A stretch of 64,000 nt of DNA from CADEED01 sp963839685 (GTDB lineage: Bacteria; Pseudomonadota; Gammaproteobacteria; Steroidobacterales; Steroidobacteraceae), in NCBI GenBank assembly GCA_963839685.1, contig CAWIVS010000011.1, positions 1,246,427 through 1,310,426 of the forward strand, read 5' to 3'. A program made the translations under genes and the position numbers. The notes beneath the pieces are model-generated. The model was not told where the DNA came from. It ran no database searches and saw nothing but the letters and a program-made list of their open reading frames with translations. Position 1 is the stretch's first letter, and each line of letters starts with the position of its first letter. Shown here piece by piece: positions 37,500-46,250 of this stretch.

Positions 37500-40080
37500 A
37501 TGCGAATGGACAAACTCACCAGCCGGTTTCAATCGGCCCTGGCCGACGCCCAGTCGATGGCCGTCGGGCGGGATCACCAGTTCATGGAGCCGGCACATGT
37601 CTTTGCCGCGCTGCTCGACCAGCAGGATGGCAGTACCCGCCCGCTGCTGGTGAAGGCCGGCGCGAACATCGCCAAGCTGCGCAAGGACCTGGACACCGCC
37701 ATCGAAAAGCTCCCGACCGTGCAGGGCACGCCGGGCGACGTCCATGTCTCGCAGGATCTCAATCGCCTGCTCAACGTCACCGACAAGCTGGCGCAGCAGC
37801 GCAAGGATGAGTACATCCCGACGGAGCTGTTTGTGCTCGCTTCGTTCGAAGACCGGCACACGCTCGCCAAGCTACTCAAGGATGCTGGCGCCTCGAAGGC
37901 CGCCATCGAGAAGGCCATCGAGCAGATTCGCGGTGGCGAAGCCGTGAATGATCCGCAAGCCGAGGAGAAGCGCGGGGCGCTCGAGAAATACACCATCGAT
38001 CTGACCGCGCGTGCGTCGAGCGGCAAGCTCGATCCGGTCATCGGCCGCGACGACGAAATCCGCCGCACCATCCAGGTGCTCGCCCGACGCACCAAGAACA
38101 ATCCCGTGCTCATCGGCGAGCCGGGTGTGGGAAAAACAGCCATCGTCGAAGGCCTCGCGCAACGCATCATCAACGGCGAAGTGCCGGAGATGCTCAAGAA
38201 CAAGCGCATCCTGGCGCTCGACCTGGGCGCGCTGATCGCGGGCGCCAAGTTCCGCGGCGAGTTCGAAGAGCGCCTCAAGGGCGTGCTCAACGACCTCGCC
38301 AAGCAGGAAGGCCAGATCATTCTGTTCATCGACGAGCTGCATACCGTGGTGGGCGCCGGCAAGGCCGAAGGCGCCATGGATGCCGGCAACATGCTCAAGC
38401 CGGCCCTCGCGCGCGGTGAATTGCACTGCGTGGGCGCAACCACACTCGACGAGTACCGCAAGTACATCGAGAAGGATGCCGCGCTCGAGCGCCGCTTCCA
38501 GAAAGTGCTGGTCAACGAGCCGTCGGTGGAGGACACCATCGCCATCCTGCGCGGACTGCAGGAGCGCTACGAGGTGCATCACGGTGTCGATATCACCGAC
38601 CCGGCCATCGTCGCCGCGGCCACGCTCTCGCATCGCTACATCTCGGACCGACAGCTTCCCGACAAGGCCATCGACCTGATCGACGAGGCCGCCGCGCGTA
38701 TCCGCATGGAGATCGACTCCAAGCCGGAGGCGCTCGATCGTCTCGAACGCCGCATCATCCAGCTCAAGATCGAGCAGGAAGCACTCAAGAAGGAAAAGGA
38801 CGAAGCCACGAGGAAACGTCTCGCCACGCTGCAGGACACGCTCAAGGGCCTCGAGAAGGAATACGCCGACCTCGAGGAAATCTGGAAGAGCGAGAAGGCT
38901 TCGCTGCAGGGCGCGGCCACGATTCGTGAAGAGCTGGAGAAGGTGAAGCAGGACATGGAGGTTGCGCGCCGCAAGGGTGACCTCACTACCGTCGCGCGCA
39001 TCCAGTACGAACAGATCCCGGCGCTCGAGAAGCGCCTGGCGCAGGCGCAGATCGCCGAGAGCAAGGAAACCCAGCTGGTCCGCAACAAGGTCACCGACGA
39101 GGAAATCGCCGAGGTGGTTTCCAAGTGGACCGGCATTCCCGTCTCCAAGATGCTCGAGGGCGAGAAGGAAAAACTGCTGCGCATGGAAGAGGCGCTGTCG
39201 AAACGCGTGGTCGGCCAGGACGAGGCGGTAAAGATTGTCGCGAACGCCATTCGCCGCTCACGCGCCGGTCTCGCCGATCCGCGCCGGCCCAATGGTTCGT
39301 TCCTGTTCCTCGGTCCGACCGGCGTCGGCAAGACCGAACTCTGCAAGGCGCTGGCCGAGTTCCTGTTCGACACCGAAGAGTCGATGGTGCGCATCGACAT
39401 GTCCGAGTACATGGAGAAACACTCCGTGTCGCGGCTCATCGGCGCGCCGCCGGGATACGTGGGCTACGACGAAGGCGGCCAGTTGACCGAGGCCGTGCGC
39501 CGGCGTCCCTATGCCGTGATCCTGCTCGATGAAGTCGAGAAGGCGCATCCCGACGTATTCAACGTGCTGCTGCAGGTGCTCGACGACGGGCGGCTGACGG
39601 ACGGCCAGGGCCGCACCGTGGACTTCCGCAACTCCGTGATCATCATGACGTCGAATCTCGGATCCGATGTCATCCAGAAATTCACCGGTCGAAAACAACT
39701 ACGGCGCAATGAAGGCCGCGGTGATGGAAGTGGTGCAGGAGAACTTCCGCCCCGAATTCATCAACCGCATCGACGACATCTGCGTGTTCCATCCGCTGGG
39801 CACCGCGCAGATCCGCGCCATCGTGGACATCCAGCTTGCACTGCTCAAGCGCCGGCTCATCGATCGCAGTCTCGAGCTCACACTCGACGACTCGGCGCTC
39901 GATCGGCTGAGCGAGGCGGGTTACGACCCGGTGTACGGCGCGCGACCGCTGAAGCGGGCCATACAGCAGCAGGTGGAGAATCCGCTGGCGCAGGCGATTC
40001 TCTCGGGCAAATTCGTGCCGGGCGATCGCATCCGCGCGAAAGCCAACGGCAACGGGCTGGAATTCGTCAAGGAGCGCTGA
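37500..40080 (+). CDS. clpB: Disaggregase chaperone ClpB, frame-broken near 3' end
   Basis: Hsp100 ring ATPase that, with DnaK, pulls proteins out of aggregates. From ATG 37500 (MRMDKLTSRFQSALADAQSM) it has the Clp N-domain, first AAA+ module (Walker A GEPGVGKTAIVEGLAQRI, Walker B IILFIDELHTVVGAG), the coiled-coil middle domain (about residues 410-530) and second AAA+ module (LFLGPTGVGKTELCKALAEF, AVILLDEVEKAHPDVFNVLL). A slip near 39690 shifts the last 130 residues (ENFRPEFINRIDDICVFHPL to GNGLEFVKER). Joined length is about 860 aa. No sigma-32 promoter could be confirmed in the 40-bp gap before it. A diverged copy of its last 66 bp occurs at 44900-44965. Confidence 0.96.
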
Positions 40081-40112
40081 CTGCCGGCGCCTTCGAACGG
40101 GACGGCGTCTAG

Positions 40113-41792
40113 CTACCGCAGTTTTTCCATCAGCGCCTTGAAACGCGGCTCGTCGCGCAAGGTGTTGTAGTCGGGATCGTGTTCGATCCAGTCTCTCTTA
40201 CCCCAGCCTTTACCGAAGATTCGCTCGAGCCGGTCGAGAGCTGCGTCCTTGAGTCCCTGCCGCGCATGGATCGTCGCCGAGTTGATGACCACCCCCATAT
40301 CATCGGGAAACAATTCCTCGGCGCGCGACGCCCACTCAAGTGCGCGCTGCTCCTGGCCGTCCAAGAACAGCGCGCTTGAACCCAGTGACAATACGCGCGC
40401 GTCGTGCGGGTTGACCTCCAAGAGCCGCTCGGCACGGCGCACCGACTCGCGGTTCACGACGCGCGCCTCTTCGAAGCGGCCGAGTGTGCGCATTGACTGA
40501 GCCTCGAAATACGGGCACTGGAAGTCCTCGCGGCGGACCGTGCCACCCCGATGCCACAACTCAATGGACTTTTCGATTTCGCCGGCGGCGAACGCCGCGC
40601 GGCCATAGTAGTAATAGGTGTCGAACAGGTTTGGATTGATGCGCGCGGCGGCGTCGAAGTGTGTGCACGCCTCTTCGTAACGTCGCATGTTCGAAAGGGT
40701 GTAGCCGCGTGCCAATTGCGCATCGGCGAGCTCGGGCGCCAGCTCCATGGCGATCCGGCTGGCACGATCCGCGGATTGAAGGTCTTCTTCCTTTGAACCC
40801 CACCATTCGTAGAGCAGGGCGTGCAGCGTCGCCAGACCGGCCCAGGCCGGGGCGTATTGCGCGTCGAGTGCGATTGCATGCTCGAACAGTTCCCTCGCCT
40901 CGTCCATGTGCGGTTGCTGGAGGGCGTGCATGCGCTGGCGGCCACGCAGGAAACACTCATAGGTGTCGATGGCAGTGGTTTGGCGGCGCAGCGCGCGACG
41001 TTCCTGTGCGTTGAGCGCGTCACCACGCAGCAGGCGTGCGACGGTCGAAGCGATTTCGTCCTGTACCGCGAAAACGTCCGAGGCCGAGCGTTCGAACTTC
41101 TCCGACCACTTGTGGTAACCGGTCGCAATGTCGATGAGCTGCACAGTGATCCGGAGCCGATCGCCGGATTTGCGCACGCTGCCCTCAAGCAAGGAACCGA
41201 CGCTTAGCTTGCGCCCGATCTCGGCCAGGTCATGCGATCCGCGAAACTGGAACGCCGAGGTGCGTGCCGCCACGCGCAGGCCCTCGACATGTGTCAATGC
41301 GTCGATGAGCTCTTCGGCGAGTCCCTCGCATAGATAGTCCTGGTCGCGCTTTGGGCTCATGTCGGCGAACGGCAATACGGCGATCGTGGTTGCATCGTTT
41401 GGCGCAACGGCATCCGCTGCGTGTGCGTCGGCCGATGCGACTCCCGACACCGGCAATGCAACCACCCTTACTTGCGCAATGAATTGATACCCGCGTCCAG
41501 GAACTGTGGTGATCAAACTATGAGTGCCGGCGGTTTCGCCGAAGGCGCGGCGCAAGGCAAAAATGCATTGCGCAAGATTTCCTTCCTCGACGACCGATTT
41601 TGGCCAGACGGCCTCCATAAGCACGGATTTCTCGAGCATCTGCCCCGGCCGTTCGACCATGAACAGCAGCACGTCGAAGGCGCGCGAGGGCAAGGTAATA
41701 AGTGCCCCATTCACGCCGCTCAGCTGACGCTTTGCAGCATCCAGGCGGAAGCCTTCGAATTCGTAGCTATTGGCTTCGGTCGCGCGATTCAC
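40113..41792 (-). CDS. CadC-like regulator: winged helix, TolB-like domain, TPR (copy 1)
   Basis: DNA-binding protein whose N-terminus is an OmpR/PhoB-type winged helix (SYEFEGFRLDAAKRQLSG, LPSRAFDVLLFMVERPGQML, VVEEGNLAQCIFALRRAFGE, ITTVPGRGYQFIAQV). A TolB-like domain follows (TIAVLPFADMSPKRDQDYLC, LAEELIDALTHVEGLRVAAR, LEGSVRKSGDRLRITVQLID), then about 300 residues of TPR helices. No phospho-receiver domain or clear membrane helix is present. GTG 41792 (VNRATEANSYEF) is chosen because the homology starts there; the frame is open to 41888. The intact frame contrasts with its neighbours. It lies 33 bp from the convergent clpB stop. The target gene is unknown. Confidence 0.85.
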   Translation of the reverse strand: MNRATEANSYEFEGFRLDAAKRQLSGVNGALITLPSRAFDVLLFMVERPGQMLEKSVLMEAVWPKSVVEEGNLAQCIFALRRAFGETAGTHSLITTVPGRGYQFIAQVRVVALPVSGVASADAHAADAVAPNDATTIAVLPFADMSPKRDQDYLCEGLAEELIDALTHVEGLRVAARTSAFQFRGSHDLAEIGRKLSVGSLLEGSVRKSGDRLRITVQLIDIATGYHKWSEKFERSASDVFAVQDEIASTVARLLRGDALNAQERRALRRQTTAIDTYECFLRGRQRMHALQQPHMDEARELFEHAIALDAQYAPAWAGLATLHALLYEWWGSKEEDLQSADRASRIAMELAPELADAQLARGYTLSNMRRYEEACTHFDAAARINPNLFDTYYYYGRAAFAAGEIEKSIELWHRGGTVRREDFQCPYFEAQSMRTLGRFEEARVVNRESVRRAERLLEVNPHDARVLSLGSSALFLDGQEQRALEWASRAEELFPDDMGVVINSATIHARQGLKDAALDRLERIFGKGWGKRDWIEHDPDYNTLRDEPRFKALMEKLR

Positions 41793-41821
41793 AACGAGGA
41801 TAAGTCTCCGCAAAGAACGAC

Positions 41822-41835
41822 GCCGACTGTACTCC
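41822..41835. promoter_or_regulatory. Shared upstream motif, module copy 1
   Basis: GCCGACTGTACTCC lies about 30 bp upstream of the first regulator. The same 14 bases occur at 44315-44328 before the second, and with one change at 45106-45119 near the third. Its constant place relative to the regulator start suggests an operator or promoter part. Confidence 0.5.
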
Positions 41836-41933
41836 GACGCCCAGCACCCGAGAACCGGGAGCGGCGCACCCCCCACCACTGTTGGCAACTATCGCTTGCT
41901 GTGCCCAGGGATCGAGGAAGCAAAGATCTCTTA

Positions 41934-44251
41934 TTAGTGCAGTGATGCCACGGCTGGCGTCGCGCTGATCCCGGGAACGGGAACCCGCATCGAGGACTTT
42001 GGCACGATCCTGCGCCATTCGGCGCGGCGCTCCTCGAGCACGTCGAGCAGCGCGACCACCTCGGGATCTTTGAGGTAAGGCTGGATCATCGGCTCGTGCC
42101 GCACGAACGCGAATTGCATGGATCGCGTCTTCGCGAGGGCGGCCAGATGAGCAACCAGCGCATCCCGGTCGCCGGTCGCGGCGGCCATGCGCGCAAGCGC
42201 GCCGTCGAATAGTCCTGCGGTAACCGGCGGCGCGTTTTGCAGGTTGAATACGCGGCTCATCTCGGCGACGCGCGCCAAGTTGCCCTGCTGCCGCAGGCAC
42301 CAGACGAAAATGTCGGCGTCCTGGGGATTGTGAAACAGGTCGAGCGCGCCCTCGGGCCGACTCAAGGCAGGGCGCGCCTGCGCGATCGACCGCAATGCGC
42401 CGGCGCAATCGCCGGTGAAATACTGAAGTTGACCCTGGGCGAGCTGGGCAAATCGGTCCTCGGGCATCCGCGCCAGGGCTTCTTTCACCGCGTTGCGAGC
42501 GGCCGGGACATCGCCGGCGTGCAACTGGATGCGCGCAATGTTGAACAACCCCGCCACGTTGCGAGGATTCAGTTTCGAGCACATTTGCGCGTGGTACATC
42601 GCGGCGTCGTAGACACCGCCCAGGAATTTATAGTCAGCGGCAAGGTAGCAGTGGTTTGGCTGATTCGTGGGATCGACCTCGATCGCGCGTGCCACGAACC
42701 TGTCCCAGTCGAGCGCACGGCCTTCATTAGAAGCAAGCCATGCGCGGATCTGGCTCGATTGCGGGTCGTGCGGAAGCAAGCGCTCCAGCTCGTCCGTGCG
42801 ATCGAGGAGACGTTGCCGGGCGCCGGCGAATTCATAACCAAACCATGCAGCCTTCCAGAGGGCCGCCGGCGAGAGCGGATCCGAGGCGTAGGCGCGCTCG
42901 AAGATCTGCAGCGCCTCGTCGCGTCGCGCCAGCGCCAGGTAGGTGTGGCCGAGCCGGAGCATGGGTTCGATTTCGGTCGGGTTTGCCGCGACCGCACGTT
43001 CCAGATCACTCGCCACAACCGCGATGGGAGCGTCGTCCCCTGCGACAAACATCAACCTGACCCACCACAAGTCGCCGATCGTAGGGTCGAGATTCATCGC
43101 CTTGTCCAGTGCGGCTGAGGCCAGTGACTTGCTCTGCGCGACGTCGCCGATCGCGAGCTGCGCTGACAATTGATACGTACGCGCCAGCATCGCGTATGCC
43201 TTGGCGAACTGCGGGTCGCGCTCCACGGCGCGCAGGAACTCGGTTCGCGCCGACAGAGGGTCCCTATCAATCCAGCGCGTGAACAGGTACACGCCGCGCA
43301 GGTAGGCGCGGTAGGCCTCCGCATCGCGCGTGAGAACCGCGTCGAATGCGACGGGCTTCGATGCTTCCTGGTAGAGCTGCATCAGGGGCGCGAGTGCCGC
43401 GACCACTTCACGCGCAATGGAACCCTGGATGTCGAGCACGTCGTCGAACTTGCGGTCGTAGGTTTCGGCCCAGAGGCTCACGCCGTCCTTCGTTCGGGTG
43501 AGCTGCGCCGAAATCCGGATGCGATCGCCCTCCTTGCGAACACTGCCTTCGAGAATGGTCGCGACGCGCAGCTTCTTCGCCGATCGATTGCGCGATCGTC
43601 GCCCTTGCCCTTGAAGGCGAAGGACGAGCGCCTGCCGATCACGTCCAGTCCGCCGACCTTCGACAAACTACTCATGAGTTCTTCGGCGATGCCGTCCGCA
43701 AAATATTCCATGTCCTTGCCGGGACTCAAATCGGCGAACGGCAGCACCGCGACGCTGGCCGGCGCGGGCGGCGTGAGCGACATCGGATGGCTCTGGCGGG
43801 TGTGGCTGCGGGCCAGAACCGGAAGGCGACCAGCAGCGCGACGCCAGCGCCAGGCGACGCCCGCGTAGCAGCAGCCACGGGAGCGGGGCCGCGCAATTGC
43901 CGGTGGCGCAAGTGCCGGAGGCGCCTCGCGCACCTGCGCCACGAATTGATAGCCGCGTCCCGGCACCGTGGCGATGAAGCGAGGCTCGGTCGCGGTGTCT
44001 CCGAACGCCCGACGCAACGCGAAGATGCACTGACTGAGATTGCCTTCTTCGACGACGGTATCCGGCCAGACGGCTTTCAGCAGCCTGCCCTTGTCGAGCA
44101 GCTCGCCGGGGTGGGCGACCATGTAGAGCAGCACGTCGAACGCGCGCGACGGCACTTCGACGACGCCATCCGGTCCGCTGAGCTGCCGCTTCGCAGCATC
44201 GAGATGAAAGCCCCCGAACTCGAAGATTCGCGTCTCGACGGAGTTGTCCAT
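41934..44251 (-). CDS. CadC-like regulator: winged helix, TolB-like domain, TPR (copy 2), frame-broken
   Basis: Paralogue of copy 1. From ATG 44251: TRIFEFGGFHLDAAKRQLSG, VPSRAFDVLLYMVAHPGELL, VVEEGNLSQCIFALRRAFGD and IATVPGRGYQFVAQV form the winged helix. The linker near 43800-43900 may hold a membrane helix, readable only after small frame changes. The TolB-like part is VAVLPFADLSPGKDMEYFAD and IAEELMSSLSKVGGLDVIGR. A slip near 43590 leads to WAETYDRKFDDVLDIQGSIA and a long TPR region ending ISATPAVASLH. Joined length is about 772 aa, longer than copy 1. It is divergent from an exported JAB-like gene with 135 bp between them, the natural place for its regulatory target. Confidence 0.83.
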
Positions 44252-44314
44252 ACCGGAGAATAAATCTCCGCGAAGAACGAAAAATCGCCTGACAAAGAGG
44301 GCAAATCCCGTGAA

Positions 44315-44328
44315 GCCGACTGTACTCC
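44315..44328. promoter_or_regulatory. Shared upstream motif, module copy 2
   Basis: GCCGACTGTACTCC, identical to 41822-41835. It lies between the divergent regulator and the JAB-like gene. A nearby GGAGA...TCTCC inverted pair at about 44255-44270 also flanks the regulator start. Confidence 0.5.
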
Positions 44329-44386
44329 CGCTCGCCGCTCCCGAAAACGGCGCGCGAGGCCATCAGGCAACGACCGGGAGTTCGAC

Positions 44387-44965
44387 ATGTCAGGCACCTA
44401 TGCGTTCCGCGTATTCGGACTGGCTTGGATACTGGTGGCGGCGAGTCTTTCGGCCAGGGCGGGCGACGCGACTCCAGCGGCGTGCTTCGAAGACGAAGTG
44501 CTGTTCCACGTTCGCGCGCAATTCGCGCTCTACGGTCCACGATCGTCGCAATACGAGTACTTCGGTTTCATCTATCGAAAGGACGGACGAGTCGACAGTG
44601 CGGTGACGCGCGGCTCCAGCTGTCGCGATCAAACGGAGTGCGTCGTGAATACCGGGTTCGCGCGGGCGCGCATCCCCAAGGGGGCCAAGGTGCTCGGGGA
44701 GTGGCACACGCATCCGAATTTCCATGAGTCGGACGCGTTGTCGATGGAAGATGTCCGTGGCGCGCAGGCGAACCGGCACATCCGTTGTTACACCGCCTTC
44801 TATAGCAGCCACGACGGCGACACCTACCGCTGGAATCTCGACGCGCCGACGGTGGCTGCCGCGATGGCGTCGCGAACGCGCATTGGCAACTATCGCGCCG
44901 TGCCCGGCGATCGCATCCGCGCCAAGGCTAACGGCGACGGGCTGGAATTCAGCAAGGATCGCTAG
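44387..44965 (+). CDS. Exported JAB/MPN-like (DUF4329-like) protein with a ClpB-derived tail
   Basis: A 192-residue protein with a signal peptide (FGLAWILVAASLSARAGDA). The core resembles the JAMM metalloprotease fold: a glutamate in YEYFGFIYRKDGRVDSAV, the metal-site GEWHTHPNFHESDALSMED (H-x-H-P then S-x-x-D) and later CYTAFYSSHDGDTYRWN. Two cysteines (CRDQTEC) are shared with the paralogue at 45180. After RIGNYR the normal end is replaced by VPGDRIRAKANGDGLEFSKD, which matches the C-terminus of ClpB. Start ATG 44387 after GGGAG. It is probably periplasmic or secreted; peptidase activity is inferred from the motif only. It is divergent from regulator copy 2. Confidence 0.78.
   Translation: MSGTYAFRVFGLAWILVAASLSARAGDATPAACFEDEVLFHVRAQFALYGPRSSQYEYFGFIYRKDGRVDSAVTRGSSCRDQTECVVNTGFARARIPKGAKVLGEWHTHPNFHESDALSMEDVRGAQANRHIRCYTAFYSSHDGDTYRWNLDAPTVAAAMASRTRIGNYRAVPGDRIRAKANGDGLEFSKDR
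44900..44965 (+). pseudogene. Duplicated 3' end of clpB fused to the JAB-like gene
   Basis: This 66-bp segment aligns without gaps to the last 66 bp of clpB (40015-40080), stop codon included; I count about 56 identical bases. It encodes VPGDRIRAKANGDGLEFSKD against VPGDRIRAKANGNGLEFVKE in ClpB. The left edge is the join to the JAB-like frame and the right edge meets the truncated regulator remnant. It marks the junction of a tandem duplication of a clpB-regulator-JAB unit. Confidence 0.85.
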
Positions 44966-44984
44966 TCAGTGGCAGATCGAAGGC

Positions 44985-45137
44985 CCGGGATGGCAGATCG
45001 ATGGGCTCGCCATCGATGTTGAGCAACTGCCGCTGTGCAACATTCAGCCGGAACCCACCAAATTCGAAGGTCCGCGCTTCAGTTGCGGTGCTCAAGTCAC
45101 GTGGCGCCGACCGTACTCCCAGGCCGTGCTTCCGCAA
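44985..45137 (-). pseudogene. Remnant of a third CadC-like regulator
   Basis: Reads ATEARTFEFGGFRLNVAQRQ, then IDLPSRAFDLP, clearly the first 40 residues of the winged-helix domain of the neighbours, closest to copy 1 (ATEANSYEFEGFRLDAAKRQ). It is cut after SRAFDL, where the copied clpB tail begins, so everything from the recognition helix on is missing. It cannot bind DNA as a regulator. It is divergent from the second JAB-like gene, as copy 2 is from the first. Confidence 0.8.
45106..45119. promoter_or_regulatory. Shared upstream motif, module copy 3
   Basis: GCCGACCGTACTCC differs by one base from the two copies at 41822 and 44315. It lies at the 5' edge of the truncated regulator and about 60 bp before the second JAB-like gene. 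Confidence 0.45.
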
Positions 45138-45179
45138 CCGAAACGCGACCCACTGCGTCTAAAGCCTGGGGAGTTGGAT

Positions 45180-45860
45180 ATGAGTCTGAAGTCGGCATTG
45201 ACGAGGCTCGCTGTCGGCCGGTGCTGCAGGGTAGTTTGCGTCCTGTGGGTGTTCTCGATGGCTACTGAGGCGCAGGAGGCGCCGGGCTACCGCACCGTCT
45301 CAGGGCGCGATTGTTTGCTGGACGACATCGATGCACACGTCATCGCTCAATTCGCAAGGTACGGGCCACTGTCGAAGAACCGCGAGTACTTCGGATTCAT
45401 CTTTCTGTCAAAGGGCGAAATCGGCAGCGCGGTCACTCGTGGGGGCTGTTGCAAGGGCTCATGTGGTGTCAACACCGCGGCGGCCGCGGAACAGATGCCG
45501 TCGACGGCAAAGCCGCTCGGAGAATGGCACACACATCCCCGCGACGGCGGAGGCGGGACTCTCTCCGCCGAGGACGTGCGCGGGGCTTACAGCAACCGCC
45601 GTATCCGTTGCTACCGGGCCTATTACAGCCAGCCCGACGGCGACATCTATGCCTGGGACCCGCAACAGTCATTGGTGCCGGACGCCATGGCCTCGCGCTT
45701 CTACATCGGGAATTACGCGGCAGAGCGCCGCCTGGGTGCAGGCCGTCGCTATAATCCCGCCCGGGAAAATCCGGGAATCACATGCCTTTCTACGAATACG
45801 AATGCCCCCATTGCGGTTACGACGAAGAGGTACTGCAGAAGATCACTGACAAGCCGCTGA
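45180..45860 (+). CDS. Exported JAB/MPN-like (DUF4329-like) protein, paralogue 2
   Basis: ATG 45180 after GGGGAG gives an N-terminus with a signal-like hydrophobic segment (RVVCVLWVFSMATEAQEAPG). The core repeats all key features of the protein at 44387: REYFGFIFLSKGEIGSAVTR, GEWHTHPRDGGGGTLSAED, RIRCYRAYYSQPDGDIYAWD and MASRFYIGNY, with the shared cysteine pair as CCKGSC. The frame runs on for about 45 residues after GNY and overlaps the fmdB-like gene; the natural end is probably near 45740, the rest being accidental. Its own regulator survives only as a remnant, so its control must be by another copy or lost. Confidence 0.75.
   Translation: MSLKSALTRLAVGRCCRVVCVLWVFSMATEAQEAPGYRTVSGRDCLLDDIDAHVIAQFARYGPLSKNREYFGFIFLSKGEIGSAVTRGGCCKGSCGVNTAAAAEQMPSTAKPLGEWHTHPRDGGGGTLSAEDVRGAYSNRRIRCYRAYYSQPDGDIYAWDPQQSLVPDAMASRFYIGNYAAERRLGAGRRYNPARENPGITCLSTNTNAPIAVTTKRYCRRSLTSR
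45750..45755 (+). promoter_or_regulatory. Candidate -10 box for the FmdB-like gene
   Basis: A perfect TATAAT lies 27 bp before the ATG at 45782. No convincing -35 is visible. It supports a separate transcript for the zinc-ribbon gene, starting within the tail of the preceding open frame. Confidence 0.4.
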
Positions 45861-46243
45861 CCAAGTGTCCGAGTTGCGGCAAGAAAGGTCTGCGCAAGCT
45901 CATGTCCGCGCCGGTGTTCCGCCTCAAGGGCTCGGGCTGGTACGAAACCGATTTCAAGTCCGATAAGGAGAACAAGCGCAATCTGCGTCGGCGCCGACAA
46001 GGAAGAAGCGAAAAGCGAGGCCAAGGCGGACGCCAAGGCGGACGCCAAGCCGACGCCAAGGCCGATGCGAAGCCCGACAGCAAGACGGACAGCAAGCCGG
46101 AAGCCGCCAAGAGCGAGGCCGCCAAGCCTGAGACTGCCAAGCCTGCCGCGGAGAAGGCGAGCTCGAGTGCAAGCAAGTCGGCAGCGTCGCGTGCAAAACC
46201 CAGGCACAAAGCCAAGCGCACGGCGAAGCGTCCGCGCCGCTGA
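45782..46243 (+). CDS. FmdB-family zinc-ribbon protein with basic tail
   Basis: Small regulatory or assembly-type protein. MPFYEYECPHCGYDEEVLQK and KCPSCGKKGLRKLMSAPVFR give the four-cysteine ribbon, and LKGSGWYETDFKSDKENK closes the FmdB domain. Residues about 70-95 are read in an arginine-rich frame; a neighbouring frame gives ADKEEAKSEAKADAKADAKP, which fits the lysine/alanine tail better and suggests two compensating slips near 45985 and 46050. The remaining tail is lysine/alanine repeats. In many proteobacteria this gene directly precedes aspS; here aspS is 4 kb further on. The precise function is unknown. Confidence 0.88.
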   Translation: MPFYEYECPHCGYDEEVLQKITDKPLTKCPSCGKKGLRKLMSAPVFRLKGSGWYETDFKSDKENKRNLRRRRQGRSEKRGQGGRQGGRQADAKADAKPDSKTDSKPEAAKSEAAKPETAKPAAEKASSSASKSAASRAKPRHKAKRTAKRPRR

Positions 46244-46250
46244 TCCCGCC

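Noticed and set aside
42237..43118. A 293-codon plus-strand frame opposite regulator copy 2
   Set aside because: Overlaps a TPR coding region completely and resembles no protein; the minus strand has the regulator continuous.
40113..45860. The regulator/JAB region as a toxin-antitoxin or phage-defence island
   Set aside because: No toxin, nuclease, integrase or attachment site is visible here; the JAB-like proteins have export signals, unlike cytoplasmic defence effectors.
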